A stretch of 7,265 bases of DNA from Oscillospiraceae bacterium (GTDB lineage Bacteria; Bacillota; Clostridia; Oscillospirales; Acutalibacteraceae), in NCBI GenBank assembly GCA_003505905.1, contig DNXM01000114.1, positions 1 to 7,265 of the forward strand, written 5' to 3'. Positions 1-4,819 of this stretch are shown one piece after another. Made by a program: the position numbers and the translations under genes. The notes beneath the pieces are model-generated. The model ran no database searches. It was given only the letters and a program-made list of their open reading frames with translations, and was not told the DNA's origin. Position 1 is the first letter of the stretch; each line of letters begins with the position of its first letter.

Positions 1-481
1 TGCCCGAACCGAGCATACGGAACATTTCGACCGTCGGGATATTGTCGGAAATCTTCTTGGCAAGCTTGTATTCATATTCGTGAAACAAACCCGTGGAAGG
101 ACCGCAGTTGTTCAACAGCTCAATCACCTTTTCACGGATTGCGGGCGGATTGCTGCCCAAAACGGTGGGACCGCCTGCCTGCAAAAAGTCAAAATATTCG
201 TTGCCGTCAATGTCGTACAGCTTGCAGCCGTCCGCCTTGGTGAACACCAACGGGAACGGATAGTTAAAAGCAAGGTTGTGCTGAACGCCGCCCGGGATGA
301 TGGAACGAGCTTCGTCAATCATCGCTTTGGACTTGGTGCACTTTTTGGCGTAGTATTCTTCCTCATACTTTTTCAGGGATTCCTTGTTGATGCTGTAAAT
401 CGGCTTTTTAATCAGCTCATCCAGCTGCTTGGTGACAGCGGCAGCATCGTTGTAATTGGTGATGGCATATCTCTCGTCCAT
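1..481 (-). CDS. Class-III PLP aminotransferase, glutamate-1-semialdehyde aminomutase-like (N-terminal part)
   Basis: Only the first 160 residues are present; the gene runs off the left edge in frame with no stop. After a ~50-residue N-terminal extension the protein reads IPGGVQHN (residues ~62-69), a D-x-DGNEYFDF segment (~90-99), GGPTVLG (103-109), a STGLFHEYE segment (~129-137) and MLGSG at the edge. These align with the IPGGV, DVDGN-Y-D, GP-LGH, GAPTE and SGTEA landmarks of HemL-type class-III aminotransferases. The PLP lysine would lie further on and is not visible. The long N-terminal extension, and GLFHEYE in place of the GAPTE motif, suggest a HemL-like aminotransferase or aminomutase of unknown substrate rather than true HemL, and no heme gene is nearby. 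ATG 481 is preferred because homologues as I recall them begin near DERY. An in-frame ATG at 538 would add 19 residues that look non-conserved. The family is fairly certain; the substrate is unknown. Confidence 0.85.
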   Translation of the reverse strand, partial: MDERYAITNYNDAAAVTKQLDELIKKPIYSINKESLKKYEEEYYAKKCTKSKAMIDEARSIIPGGVQHNLAFNYPFPLVFTKADGCKLYDIDGNEYFDFLQAGGPTVLGSNPPAIREKVIELLNNCGPSTGLFHEYEYKLAKKISDNIPTVEMFRMLGSG

Positions 482-523
482 AGGTTGCTTGCGTTTCGGC
501 GCTTGGTGCCGAAACCCTCCTTT
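482..523 (-). promoter_or_regulatory. Ribosome binding site separated from its start by a hairpin
   Basis: On the minus strand a strong SD, AAAGGAGGG (523-515), lies 33 nt before ATG 481, which is too far for normal initiation. Between them is a perfect 8-bp inverted repeat, GTTTCGGC (515-508) with GCCGAAAC (500-493) and a 7-nt loop. If it folds, the effective SD-to-ATG distance falls to about 12 nt. No ATG, GTG or TTG lies at normal spacing after the SD. Phage T4 gene 25 is a known case of a hairpin bringing a distant SD close to its start. Its use here is inference. The alternative is that translation begins at ATG 538, which lacks a good SD. Confidence 0.55.
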
Positions 524-570
524 CGGTACTTGAGCCATTTTCTTTTGTGAAAATGACCTATATTAAATCA

Positions 571-599
571 ATTATATTCTTTCCGTTTAGTTATGTCAA
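571..599 (-). promoter_or_regulatory. Perfect consensus sigma-A promoter for the aminotransferase
   Basis: On the minus strand TTGACA (599-594) and TATAAT (576-571) are separated by exactly 17 nt, a 12/12 match to the housekeeping consensus. Transcription would start near A564, giving a leader of about 83 nt to ATG 481 that contains the hairpin-spaced ribosome site. The promoter starts only 27 bp past the stop of the upstream glycosylase gene, and no clear terminator lies between them. Confidence 0.85.
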
Positions 600-625
600 C
601 GATATTGGTTGAAATTAACACATTT

Positions 626-1507
626 TTAATCCTTGCATTGAAAATTTCGTTTCCAATGGAACAGATATTGCTGCGCAATGCCCTCATTTCCCCGAACGCA
701 CGCCGGCAAGCCGTTGGGATAAAGCTCTGCCATGATGCGCCTGACCCAAACATCCACGGGGAACGCCTGCATTTTGCCGAAGCCGTAGAGCAAAACGCAT
801 TCGGCAACCTTTGCGCCGACACCGATAATCTTTTTCAATTCTTCACGACCCGTTTCAAGGTCGGAACGTTCGATTTTCAAAAAATCAACCGTGCCGTTCG
901 TCACTTTTCGGGCAGCATCAAGCACATATTTGGCACGAAAGCCTGCCCGCAGGACAGACAGCTCTGTTACACTCAACGAAGCGATTCGTTCGGCGGAGGG
1001 AAATGAAAAGCACGAGGGCGCAAGTTTTTCACCGAAGTGCTCACACAGGCGTTCGATAATCCCTTTAATGCGGGGAATGTTGTTGTTTTGTGACAAAATA
1101 AATGAGCAGAGCGCCTCCCACGGGTCTTGCCGTAAAATATGAATTCCGGGGCAAAATAAGATGGCATCGGACAGTGCTTTGTCGCTTTTCAAACGGCTGC
1201 ACACCGTTTCGTAATCACGGTTCAAATCAAAATACGCAACCCAAAAGGCACAAAACTCCTCTTCGGTTGTGTCATAAAATCGCACATCGCCGTTATCCGT
1301 GAGCTGAAACGACAGCCGGTGACCGCTTGCGATGCCGTGCCAACGACCGTTTTCGTCACACCTCCAGCGAAATGCCTGCCCGCAGTCACAGCTGAGCGCA
1401 GGGTCGAAGTGCGAGCAGTTTTTCAACAGCAAGGCGTCCTTTTCTTTAACAAGCTTGTCCAACGAAAACGTGCTGTCGGATTTTGGAAGAGCTTGGAAAT
1501 TCGGCAT
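626..1507 (-). CDS. ogg: 8-oxoguanine DNA glycosylase/AP lyase, OGG1 type (HhH-GPD family)
   Basis: This 293-residue protein resembles eukaryotic OGG1 along its length and would excise 8-oxoguanine from DNA and nick the abasic site in base-excision repair. The OGG_N-like part carries CGQAFRW (~42-48). The HhH-GPD domain begins at QDPWEAL (~127-133) and includes the NNN damage-pocket triplet (141-143), as in human N149-N151. The helix-hairpin-helix reads IIGVGAKVAEC, with catalytic K233 matching human K249, followed by PVDVWVRR with D252 matching human D268. All key residues are present, so it should be bifunctional. ATG 1507 is preceded by AAGGAG (1520-1515) with 7-nt spacing. It is transcribed away from the divergent small-protein operon. 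The exact base preference cannot be read from sequence, but OGG-type is well supported over AlkA or MutY because of the N-terminal domain and the Lys/Asp pair. Confidence 0.93.
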   Translation of the reverse strand: MPNFQALPKSDSTFSLDKLVKEKDALLLKNCSHFDPALSCDCGQAFRWRCDENGRWHGIASGHRLSFQLTDNGDVRFYDTTEEEFCAFWVAYFDLNRDYETVCSRLKSDKALSDAILFCPGIHILRQDPWEALCSFILSQNNNIPRIKGIIERLCEHFGEKLAPSCFSFPSAERIASLSVTELSVLRAGFRAKYVLDAARKVTNGTVDFLKIERSDLETGREELKKIIGVGAKVAECVLLYGFGKMQAFPVDVWVRRIMAELYPNGLPACVRGNEGIAQQYLFHWKRNFQCKD

Positions 1508-1554
1508 AAAAAAACTCCTTTTTTAGCGGTTTTTGTTTCTTTCGACTTTATTTT

Positions 1555-1584
1555 ATTACAAATTGTAGATTGTCGGTGTGGCAA
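1555..1584 (-). promoter_or_regulatory. Probable sigma-A promoter of the OGG gene
   Basis: On the minus strand TTGCCA (1584-1579) and TGTAAT (1560-1555) are 18 nt apart, each one mismatch from consensus. The predicted start near 1548 leaves a leader of about 40 nt to ATG 1507. Confidence 0.5.
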
Positions 1585-1592
1585 GGAAATGC

Positions 1593-1721
1593 CTTTTCAC
1601 AAGAAAAATCACGCAAAACAGGCAAATATTAGGGAGTTACTCACATTTTCCACACGGTTTTTCACATAGACAAATGTTTTCCACTATACAAATGGTAAAT
1701 GTTAAAAACTTTTTGTTCACA
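1593..1721 (+). repeat. Cluster of DnaA-box-like 9-mers, all in one orientation
   Basis: Compared with the relaxed DnaA box TTWTNCACA, plus-strand matches are TTTTCCACA (1646-1654) and TTTTTCACA (1658-1666). One-mismatch copies are CTTTTCACA (1593-1601), TTACTCACA (1637-1645), TTTTCCACT (1677-1685) and TTGTTCACA (1713-1721). A second short repeat, ACAAATG, follows at 1670-1676 and 1688-1694. No copy equals the best box TTATCCACA, and no dnaA or dnaN gene is near, so this is not a chromosome origin. The boxes overlap the promoter of the small-protein operon and could be DnaA sites or operators of another regulator. Confidence 0.4.
1661..1690 (+). promoter_or_regulatory. Probable sigma-A promoter of the small-protein operon
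   Basis: TTCACA (1661-1666) and TATACA (1685-1690) are 18 nt apart, each one mismatch from consensus. Transcription would start near 1697, giving a leader of about 100 nt to the start codon at 1798. The -35 lies inside one DnaA-like 9-mer and the -10 abuts another. Confidence 0.5.
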
Positions 1722-1797
1722 GAATGAGAATATTTGAATTTTCAGCGGACACAATATGGTTGCGTTTGAGCAATGCTACGCACGGGAAAGGAACGGA

Positions 1798-2067
1798 ATG
1801 ATGATAAAAGGAATTAACAGACAGGTCATTGAAATCAACGAAACAGGCGGAGAATATTTTGAAAAAGTGATGTTCTTCGTCAAACCGGAATGTGCCAACA
1901 TCAGCGAAGGCAGATTGCGGGAGCGGGCAAATGCAATTGCCGAATCGGGTGGAAAGCCGCCGGCAACAAAGGTGTACCGTTCACGGCTGGTGAGGGTGCT
2001 TTGGCTTTCGGCTTCGGCGGCTATCGGTGCCGCTGTTACGGCGGCGGTTACCTTTTTGCTTAAGTGA
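1798..2067 (+). CDS. Small tail-anchored membrane protein, function unknown
   Basis: This is an 89-residue protein I cannot assign to a named family. Residues 1-60 are a soluble, charged segment beginning MMIKGINRQVIEI and including EYFEKVMFFVKPE (~19-31). A basic stretch, KVYRSRLVR (~58-66), then precedes one hydrophobic C-terminal helix (~68-88) rich in Ala and Val, ending LLK. The basic flank predicts a cytosolic N-terminus with the helix as a tail anchor. The start at 1798 is chosen because GGAAAGGA lies 5-7 nt before it; ATG 1801 is equally close. An upstream in-frame ATG at 1756 has no ribosome site and would add 14 residues. It is the first of three packed genes, with 12 bp to the next, and the SD of the next gene begins at its stop. 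No signal peptide, enzyme motif or metal site is visible. Confidence 0.82.
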   Translation: MMIKGINRQVIEINETGGEYFEKVMFFVKPECANISEGRLRERANAIAESGGKPPATKVYRSRLVRVLWLSASAAIGAAVTAAVTFLLK

Positions 2068-2079
2068 AAGGAGAAAACC

Positions 2080-2262
2080 ATGACATTCGACAAGGGTGAC
2101 AAGCGCACCAAAGGCGTGCGCAACAGCCGAAAAATCGAAAGTATGCTGAAGCTTTGGGAAACGGGCGAGGAGATTGACCCCATGGATGTGCTCGGGTCTT
2201 ACCGAGGTACACCGTACGACGCCGATGATTTATCGCCCGAGCAGGACGCAGACGATTTATAA
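2080..2262 (+). CDS. Small acidic soluble protein with a DADDL repeat end, function unknown
   Basis: This is a 60-residue protein with a strong SD (AAAGGAG, 2067-2073, 6 nt before ATG). The N-terminal third is basic (KGDKRTKGVRNSRK, ~5-18). The middle reads LKLWETGEEIDPMDVLGSY (~23-41), and the end is strongly acidic with DADDL twice (47-51 and 56-60). There is no signal peptide or membrane segment, so it is probably cytosolic. The GSY-x-G-x-P then QDADDL ending resembles tails I recall from short uncharacterised Clostridia proteins, but that is memory and not a search. The bipolar charge suggests a binding or adaptor role, but nothing in the sequence defines a partner. Its position between a membrane-anchored protein and a lipoprotein, with 12- and 15-bp gaps, implies co-expression. 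Confidence 0.82.
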   Translation: MTFDKGDKRTKGVRNSRKIESMLKLWETGEEIDPMDVLGSYRGTPYDADDLSPEQDADDL

Positions 2263-2277
2263 AGAGGAGGAACAGAT

Positions 2278-2505
2278 ATGAAAGCAAGAATTGCCGTAAT
2301 CGCTTTGGGCTTGGTTTGCCTTTCCGCATTGTTTACCGCTTGCGGTAAAGAAAAGATGGATGATATGGCAACAACCGTCAAAGATGCACTGACCACCATT
2401 AAGGATGACATTGAATCGGGCATTGATGACCTTTCCGAGGACGCCGAGGATATGCTGCCCGATGCAAGCAACGGAATCATTGAAGACACAACTGTGGCGG
2501 AATAA
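2278..2505 (+). CDS. Small acidic lipoprotein, function unknown
   Basis: This 75-residue precursor has a classic lipoprotein signal: basic MKAR, a hydrophobic core, then LFTAC-G with the lipidated cysteine at residue 22. The mature part, about 54 residues, is highly acidic and looks helical, with repeated Asp/Glu pairs spaced through KDALTTIKDDIESGIDDL (~38-55) and on to the end. After signal peptidase II it would sit on the outer face of the membrane. AGAGGAGG (2263-2270) lies 7 nt before the ATG. This is the last gene of the operon, and a strong terminator follows within 6 bp of the stop. No named family was recognised. The amphipathic acidic helix could bind cations or a basic partner, but this is speculation. 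Confidence 0.85.
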   Translation: MKARIAVIALGLVCLSALFTACGKEKMDDMATTVKDALTTIKDDIESGIDDLSEDAEDMLPDASNGIIEDTTVAE

Positions 2506-2510
2506 AAGAA

Positions 2511-2546
2511 GAGCAGTGCTTGTCGGCACTGCTCATTTTCTTTAAT
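2511..2546. terminator. Bidirectional intrinsic terminator between convergent genes
   Basis: GAGCAGTGC (2511-2519) and GCACTGCTC (2526-2534) form a perfect 9-bp stem with a 6-nt loop. It is followed by ATTTTCTTTAAT on the plus strand. Read on the minus strand the same stem is followed by TTCTTTTATT. It therefore can end both the small-protein operon and the convergent DUF4474-like gene, whose TAA stop (2544-2542) lies inside the plus-strand T-rich tail. Confidence 0.9.
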
Positions 2547-3753
2547 CAAAAATCGGAGTCTCGGTCGGAGCTTCCGTAGGTGCTGCGGTGGTCGGAGCTT
2601 CCGTGGTCGGCGTAACATCCTTTGTTGTTACTTCCTTCGTTGTCGTTTCCTTGGAGGTGGTGGTTTTCGTGCTGGTCTTGCGGTCAGCATCGAAGTAGCG
2701 CCAGACGAAGTCAACCGTGTTACCGTTCACCTTAAAGGTTTCGGGGTTGCTCTTGGAGATGGAGGAAACCTGCTTGAACTGATTTCCGTCAATATCCTTG
2801 CACTTTGCCAAAGCGTTGCAGAATGCAATACGCTCGCCCTCGGTTTTGAAGGTCATCTTGGCAACCATGGTCAATTCGGAACGGTCGGAGAATTTCTTCA
2901 GCTTGCCGGGCACAAAAGCGGTAATCCACCAGTGCGGCGCATAGGGACGGGTGAACAGCTCCTTACCGTCACGGTAAAGGGTCATCTGCATCGGAATTTC
3001 CATAGCTTCCGTTGCGCAGTCATAGTGAGCGGTGCTCTTGGTCTTTTCTTTGTAGTACAAACCGATTTCGGAGCCGATGAAGATTAAGCCGTACTGACCT
3101 TTCCACATCTGGACAAGCCAATCGTAGTTGCCGTAGGAATAGTAGATACGAACGGTGTCGTAATACATACAGGTGAATGCGGCACCCATGTCGTACAAAC
3201 GGTTGAAGCCGAGACTTCTCTGCCAGGGGTTATCATCCGTGTAGAAGTAGTTGCCTGCTTCGGAGTAGGAGTAGTTCAAGGCAACGCTGCCGTCGGACTT
3301 AACGATGCTTGCCGTACCGTCATCGTTATAAACGATGGTGGCATTGCTGTCCGCCTTTTGGCTGCCCTTGGTTTCGGAAGCCTTTTTGGTGGTGGTAACA
3401 GCAGTGGATTTCTTTGTGGTGGAAGCCGGCTTTTTGGTGACGACCTCACCGCTTGCCTTGGTGACGACTTCGCCGTTGACATCGGTTTCAACAACCGCTT
3501 GCAGGGTGTTGCCTTCACTGTCGGTCACAAGCTCAAGCAGATTGCCGTCTTCATCGGTAATCAGCTCTTCACTGACGGGTTCCTCGGCTACGGTGTAATC
3601 CACTTCGCCGTTGTCTTCGTAAACATAGGCGGTGGTTTCCGTTTCATCATTCGTTTTGCTGAGGACCTTTTTGCCGACGATAACGCCGCCGGTAACCAAA
3701 CCTGCCAAAACAACGGCACCGGCAACAATGTAGATGATAAGATTCTTTTTCAT
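2542..3753 (-). CDS. Membrane-anchored Thr-rich protein with DUF4474-like domain
   Basis: This 403-residue protein has a short basic start (MKKN) and one hydrophobic helix (~5-27) ending before KK, likely a signal anchor placing the rest outside. Residues ~60-107 are degenerate short repeats (DEDGNLLEL, DSEGNTLQAV, DVNGEVVTK, SGEVVTK). A Thr/Lys linker (~108-135) precedes a globular domain (~160-355) with YFYTDDNPWQR, GFNRLYD, YDTVRIYYSY, W-VQMWKGQYGLIFIGSEIG, AHYDC, MTLYRDGKELFTRPY, HWW and VPGK. This set of aromatic blocks fits the DUF4474 domain as I know it; its biochemical role is undescribed. The C-terminal ~45 residues are a Thr/Pro/Glu-rich tail with no LPXTG motif. AAGGAG (3768-3763) is 9 nt before the ATG. 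It is expressed alone from its own promoter, which lies past the end of the fol operon. A surface or cell-wall role is inferred only from topology. Confidence 0.88.
   Translation of the reverse strand: MKKNLIIYIVAGAVVLAGLVTGGVIVGKKVLSKTNDETETTAYVYEDNGEVDYTVAEEPVSEELITDEDGNLLELVTDSEGNTLQAVVETDVNGEVVTKASGEVVTKKPASTTKKSTAVTTTKKASETKGSQKADSNATIVYNDDGTASIVKSDGSVALNYSYSEAGNYFYTDDNPWQRSLGFNRLYDMGAAFTCMYYDTVRIYYSYGNYDWLVQMWKGQYGLIFIGSEIGLYYKEKTKSTAHYDCATEAMEIPMQMTLYRDGKELFTRPYAPHWWITAFVPGKLKKFSDRSELTMVAKMTFKTEGERIAFCNALAKCKDIDGNQFKQVSSISKSNPETFKVNGNTVDFVWRYFDADRKTSTKTTTSKETTTKEVTTKDVTPTTEAPTTAAPTEAPTETPIFD
3434..3478 (-). repeat. 24-bp tandem duplication encoding GEVVTK-x-x twice
   Basis: Two near-identical copies of TTGGTGACGAC-TTC-CCG type sequence start at 3434 and 3458, exactly 24 bp apart. 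They encode the adjacent GEVVTKAS and GEVVTKKP units of the DUF4474-like protein. The differences are mostly silent, which points to selection for the peptide repeat rather than a very recent duplication. Confidence 0.7.
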
Positions 3754-3800
3754 CTGAATAATCTCCTTATCTTTATCGTAATGAGAATGTTATCATGGGT

Positions 3801-3835
3801 AGTATATCAAATGTTCACAATTTAGTCAAACATTT
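3801..3835 (-). promoter_or_regulatory. Strong sigma-A promoter with overlapping inverted repeat
   Basis: On the minus strand TTGACT (3829-3824) and TATACT (3806-3801) are 17 nt apart, with 10 of 12 consensus bases. The start would be near 3794, giving a leader of about 40 nt to the DUF4474-like gene. A 7-bp inverted repeat, AAATGTT (3809-3815) and AACATTT (3829-3835) with 13 nt between, brackets the -35 and spacer. That is the position expected for a repressor operator, but the regulator is unknown. Confidence 0.75.
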
Positions 3836-3836
3836 T

Positions 3837-3956
3837 TTGAAAAAAACTGAAAATTTATGATTTATTTTCTCGTTTTTGTTAAGTTGACCGTGATAATCGA
3901 CATAATACTCGATAATGTTGTTAAAAAAACGGGATGGATTTACATCTCCTTTACAA
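3837..3956 (-). terminator. AT-rich noncoding 3' end of the fol operon with weak terminator candidates
   Basis: After the folK stop, two weak candidates lie on the minus strand. The first is GGAGAT-GTAA-ATC with a CA bulge then TCC (3949-3932), followed by seven T (3929-3923). The second is a GAAAAT/ATTTTC stem with 9-nt loop followed by AGTTTTTTT. Neither has a strong GC stem, so some read-through into the DUF4474-like gene is possible. The SD-like AAAGGAG at 3953-3947 has no convincing reading frame after it. Confidence 0.3.
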
Positions 3957-4451
3957 TTAGGGCAGGCGCAGAATTTCATCGGTTTCTTCCACACCGTCCG
4001 TGCCGAGCTCCTTAAGGTGAAGCAAAAAGTAGAAGCCGGGCGCACGACCGTCGGGGAACAAATCAAGCATCGGGCGCATGACAAAGGCACGCTCCTTGAT
4101 TCTCGGGTGAGGAAGTGTTAATTCAAAGCTGTCGGAATGGCAATTTTCGTACAACAGCAGGTCAAGGTCAAGAATGCGGGGACCGTTGGGGATACGGCGA
4201 ATGCGTCCCATGCCGGCTTCAATGCCAAGGCAGGCGCCCAAAAGTGCCTGCGGGGAAAGCTCGGTTTCAACGAGCAAAACGGCATTATAAAAATCGTCCT
4301 GCTCCGCATAGCCGATGGGCTTGGTCTGATAGACCTTGGATGCTTGGGTCACTTTGGTTCTCGGCAAAAGGGAGAGCGCATGAATGGCGTCGTTGAGGTT
4401 TTTCAGTCGGTCGCCCATGTTGGTTCCCAAGCCGATAATTGCTGTGTTCAT
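3957..4451 (-). CDS. folK: 2-amino-4-hydroxy-6-hydroxymethyl-dihydropteridine pyrophosphokinase (HPPK)
   Basis: FolK transfers pyrophosphate from ATP to 6-hydroxymethyl-dihydropterin, making the substrate of FolP. The 164 residues are normal length for the family. Visible landmarks are GLGTNMGDR (7-15), YQTKPIGYAEQDDFYNAV (41-58, pterin-binding region), GMGRIRR (80-86) and PRILDLDLL (91-99). D95 and D97 fall at the positions of the two Mg-binding aspartates of the E. coli enzyme, and LPHPR (113-117) follows. The tail after ~135 is less conserved. Its ATG overlaps the folB stop as ATGA (4451-4448) and the SD is weak, so translation probably depends on coupling to folB. It is the last gene of the operon. 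Confidence 0.96.
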   Translation of the reverse strand: MNTAIIGLGTNMGDRLKNLNDAIHALSLLPRTKVTQASKVYQTKPIGYAEQDDFYNAVLLVETELSPQALLGACLGIEAGMGRIRRIPNGPRILDLDLLLYENCHSDSFELTLPHPRIKERAFVMRPMLDLFPDGRAPGFYFLLHLKELGTDGVEETDEILRLP

Positions 4452-4816
4452 CTGTTTTCTCGTTTCCTTTCCATTTCAACTGCGGTATAGGCAAGCTCCG
4501 CTTTCATCGGAGCTTCGGGCTTCATCAGCCGAATTTTGACCGATTCCAAACGGTCGAATTCCCGAAGAAGTGCATCGGCTGTCCGCTGAGCCGCCCGTTC
4601 AAGCAGCTGATTGTTTTCTTCCGTCATCACACGGCGAACTGTTTTCATCATCTGTGCGTAGCTCACGGTGTCATTGAGATTGTCTGTTTTGCCTGCCTGC
4701 GACAGGTCAGCTTGCGCTTCAATGTCCAGCAAAAAGTTTTGCCCGAATTGTGTTTCTTCTTCGTTTACGCCGTGGTAGGCAAAGACCTTCAGCCCTTTTA
4801 TTATTATTTTATCCAT
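4448..4816 (-). CDS. folB: Dihydroneopterin aldolase
   Basis: FolB cleaves 7,8-dihydroneopterin to 6-hydroxymethyl-dihydropterin and glycolaldehyde. The 122 residues match the small tunnel-fold family (GTP cyclohydrolase I and aldolase share this fold). FAYHGVNEEE (12-21) carries the catalytic-site glutamate E21, TVSYAQM (50-56) has Y53, and RLMKP (96-100) has K99. These correspond to E22, Y54 and K100 of the Staphylococcus aureus enzyme, each offset by one. DLSQAGKTDNLNDT (37-50) is the typical family stretch. The gene begins 3 bp after the folP stop and its stop overlaps the folK start by 4 bp, so folP-folB-folK are probably translated as a coupled set. Confidence 0.95.
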   Translation of the reverse strand: MDKIIIKGLKVFAYHGVNEEETQFGQNFLLDIEAQADLSQAGKTDNLNDTVSYAQMMKTVRRVMTEENNQLLERAAQRTADALLREFDRLESVKIRLMKPEAPMKAELAYTAVEMERKRENR

Positions 4817-4819
4817 AAA

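Noticed and set aside
1..481. Assignment as hemL proper
   Set aside because: The long N-terminal extension, the GLFHEYE segment replacing GAPTE and the absence of heme genes argue for a related enzyme of unknown substrate.
80..550. Plus-strand open frame of 156 codons over the aminotransferase start
   Set aside because: It is antisense to a clear class-III aminotransferase sequence, has no recognisable domain and no ribosome site; a shadow frame.
1593..1721. Replication origin
   Set aside because: No dnaA, dnaN or other origin genes, no exact TTATCCACA box and no clear unwinding element; only a cluster of approximate boxes.
1756..1797. ATG 1756 as the start of the tail-anchored protein gene
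   Set aside because: It has no SD, while ATG 1798 has GGAAAGGA at good spacing.
3358..3825. Plus-strand open frame of 155 codons opposite the DUF4474-like gene
   Set aside because: It mirrors the repeat and Thr-rich coding part and runs through that gene's promoter; no ribosome site.
3815..4090. Minus-strand frame of 91 codons over the folK end and the following gap
   Set aside because: It starts inside folK in another frame and enters AT-rich noncoding DNA; no domain, and the SD-like AAAGGAG at 3953-3947 has no suitable start after it.
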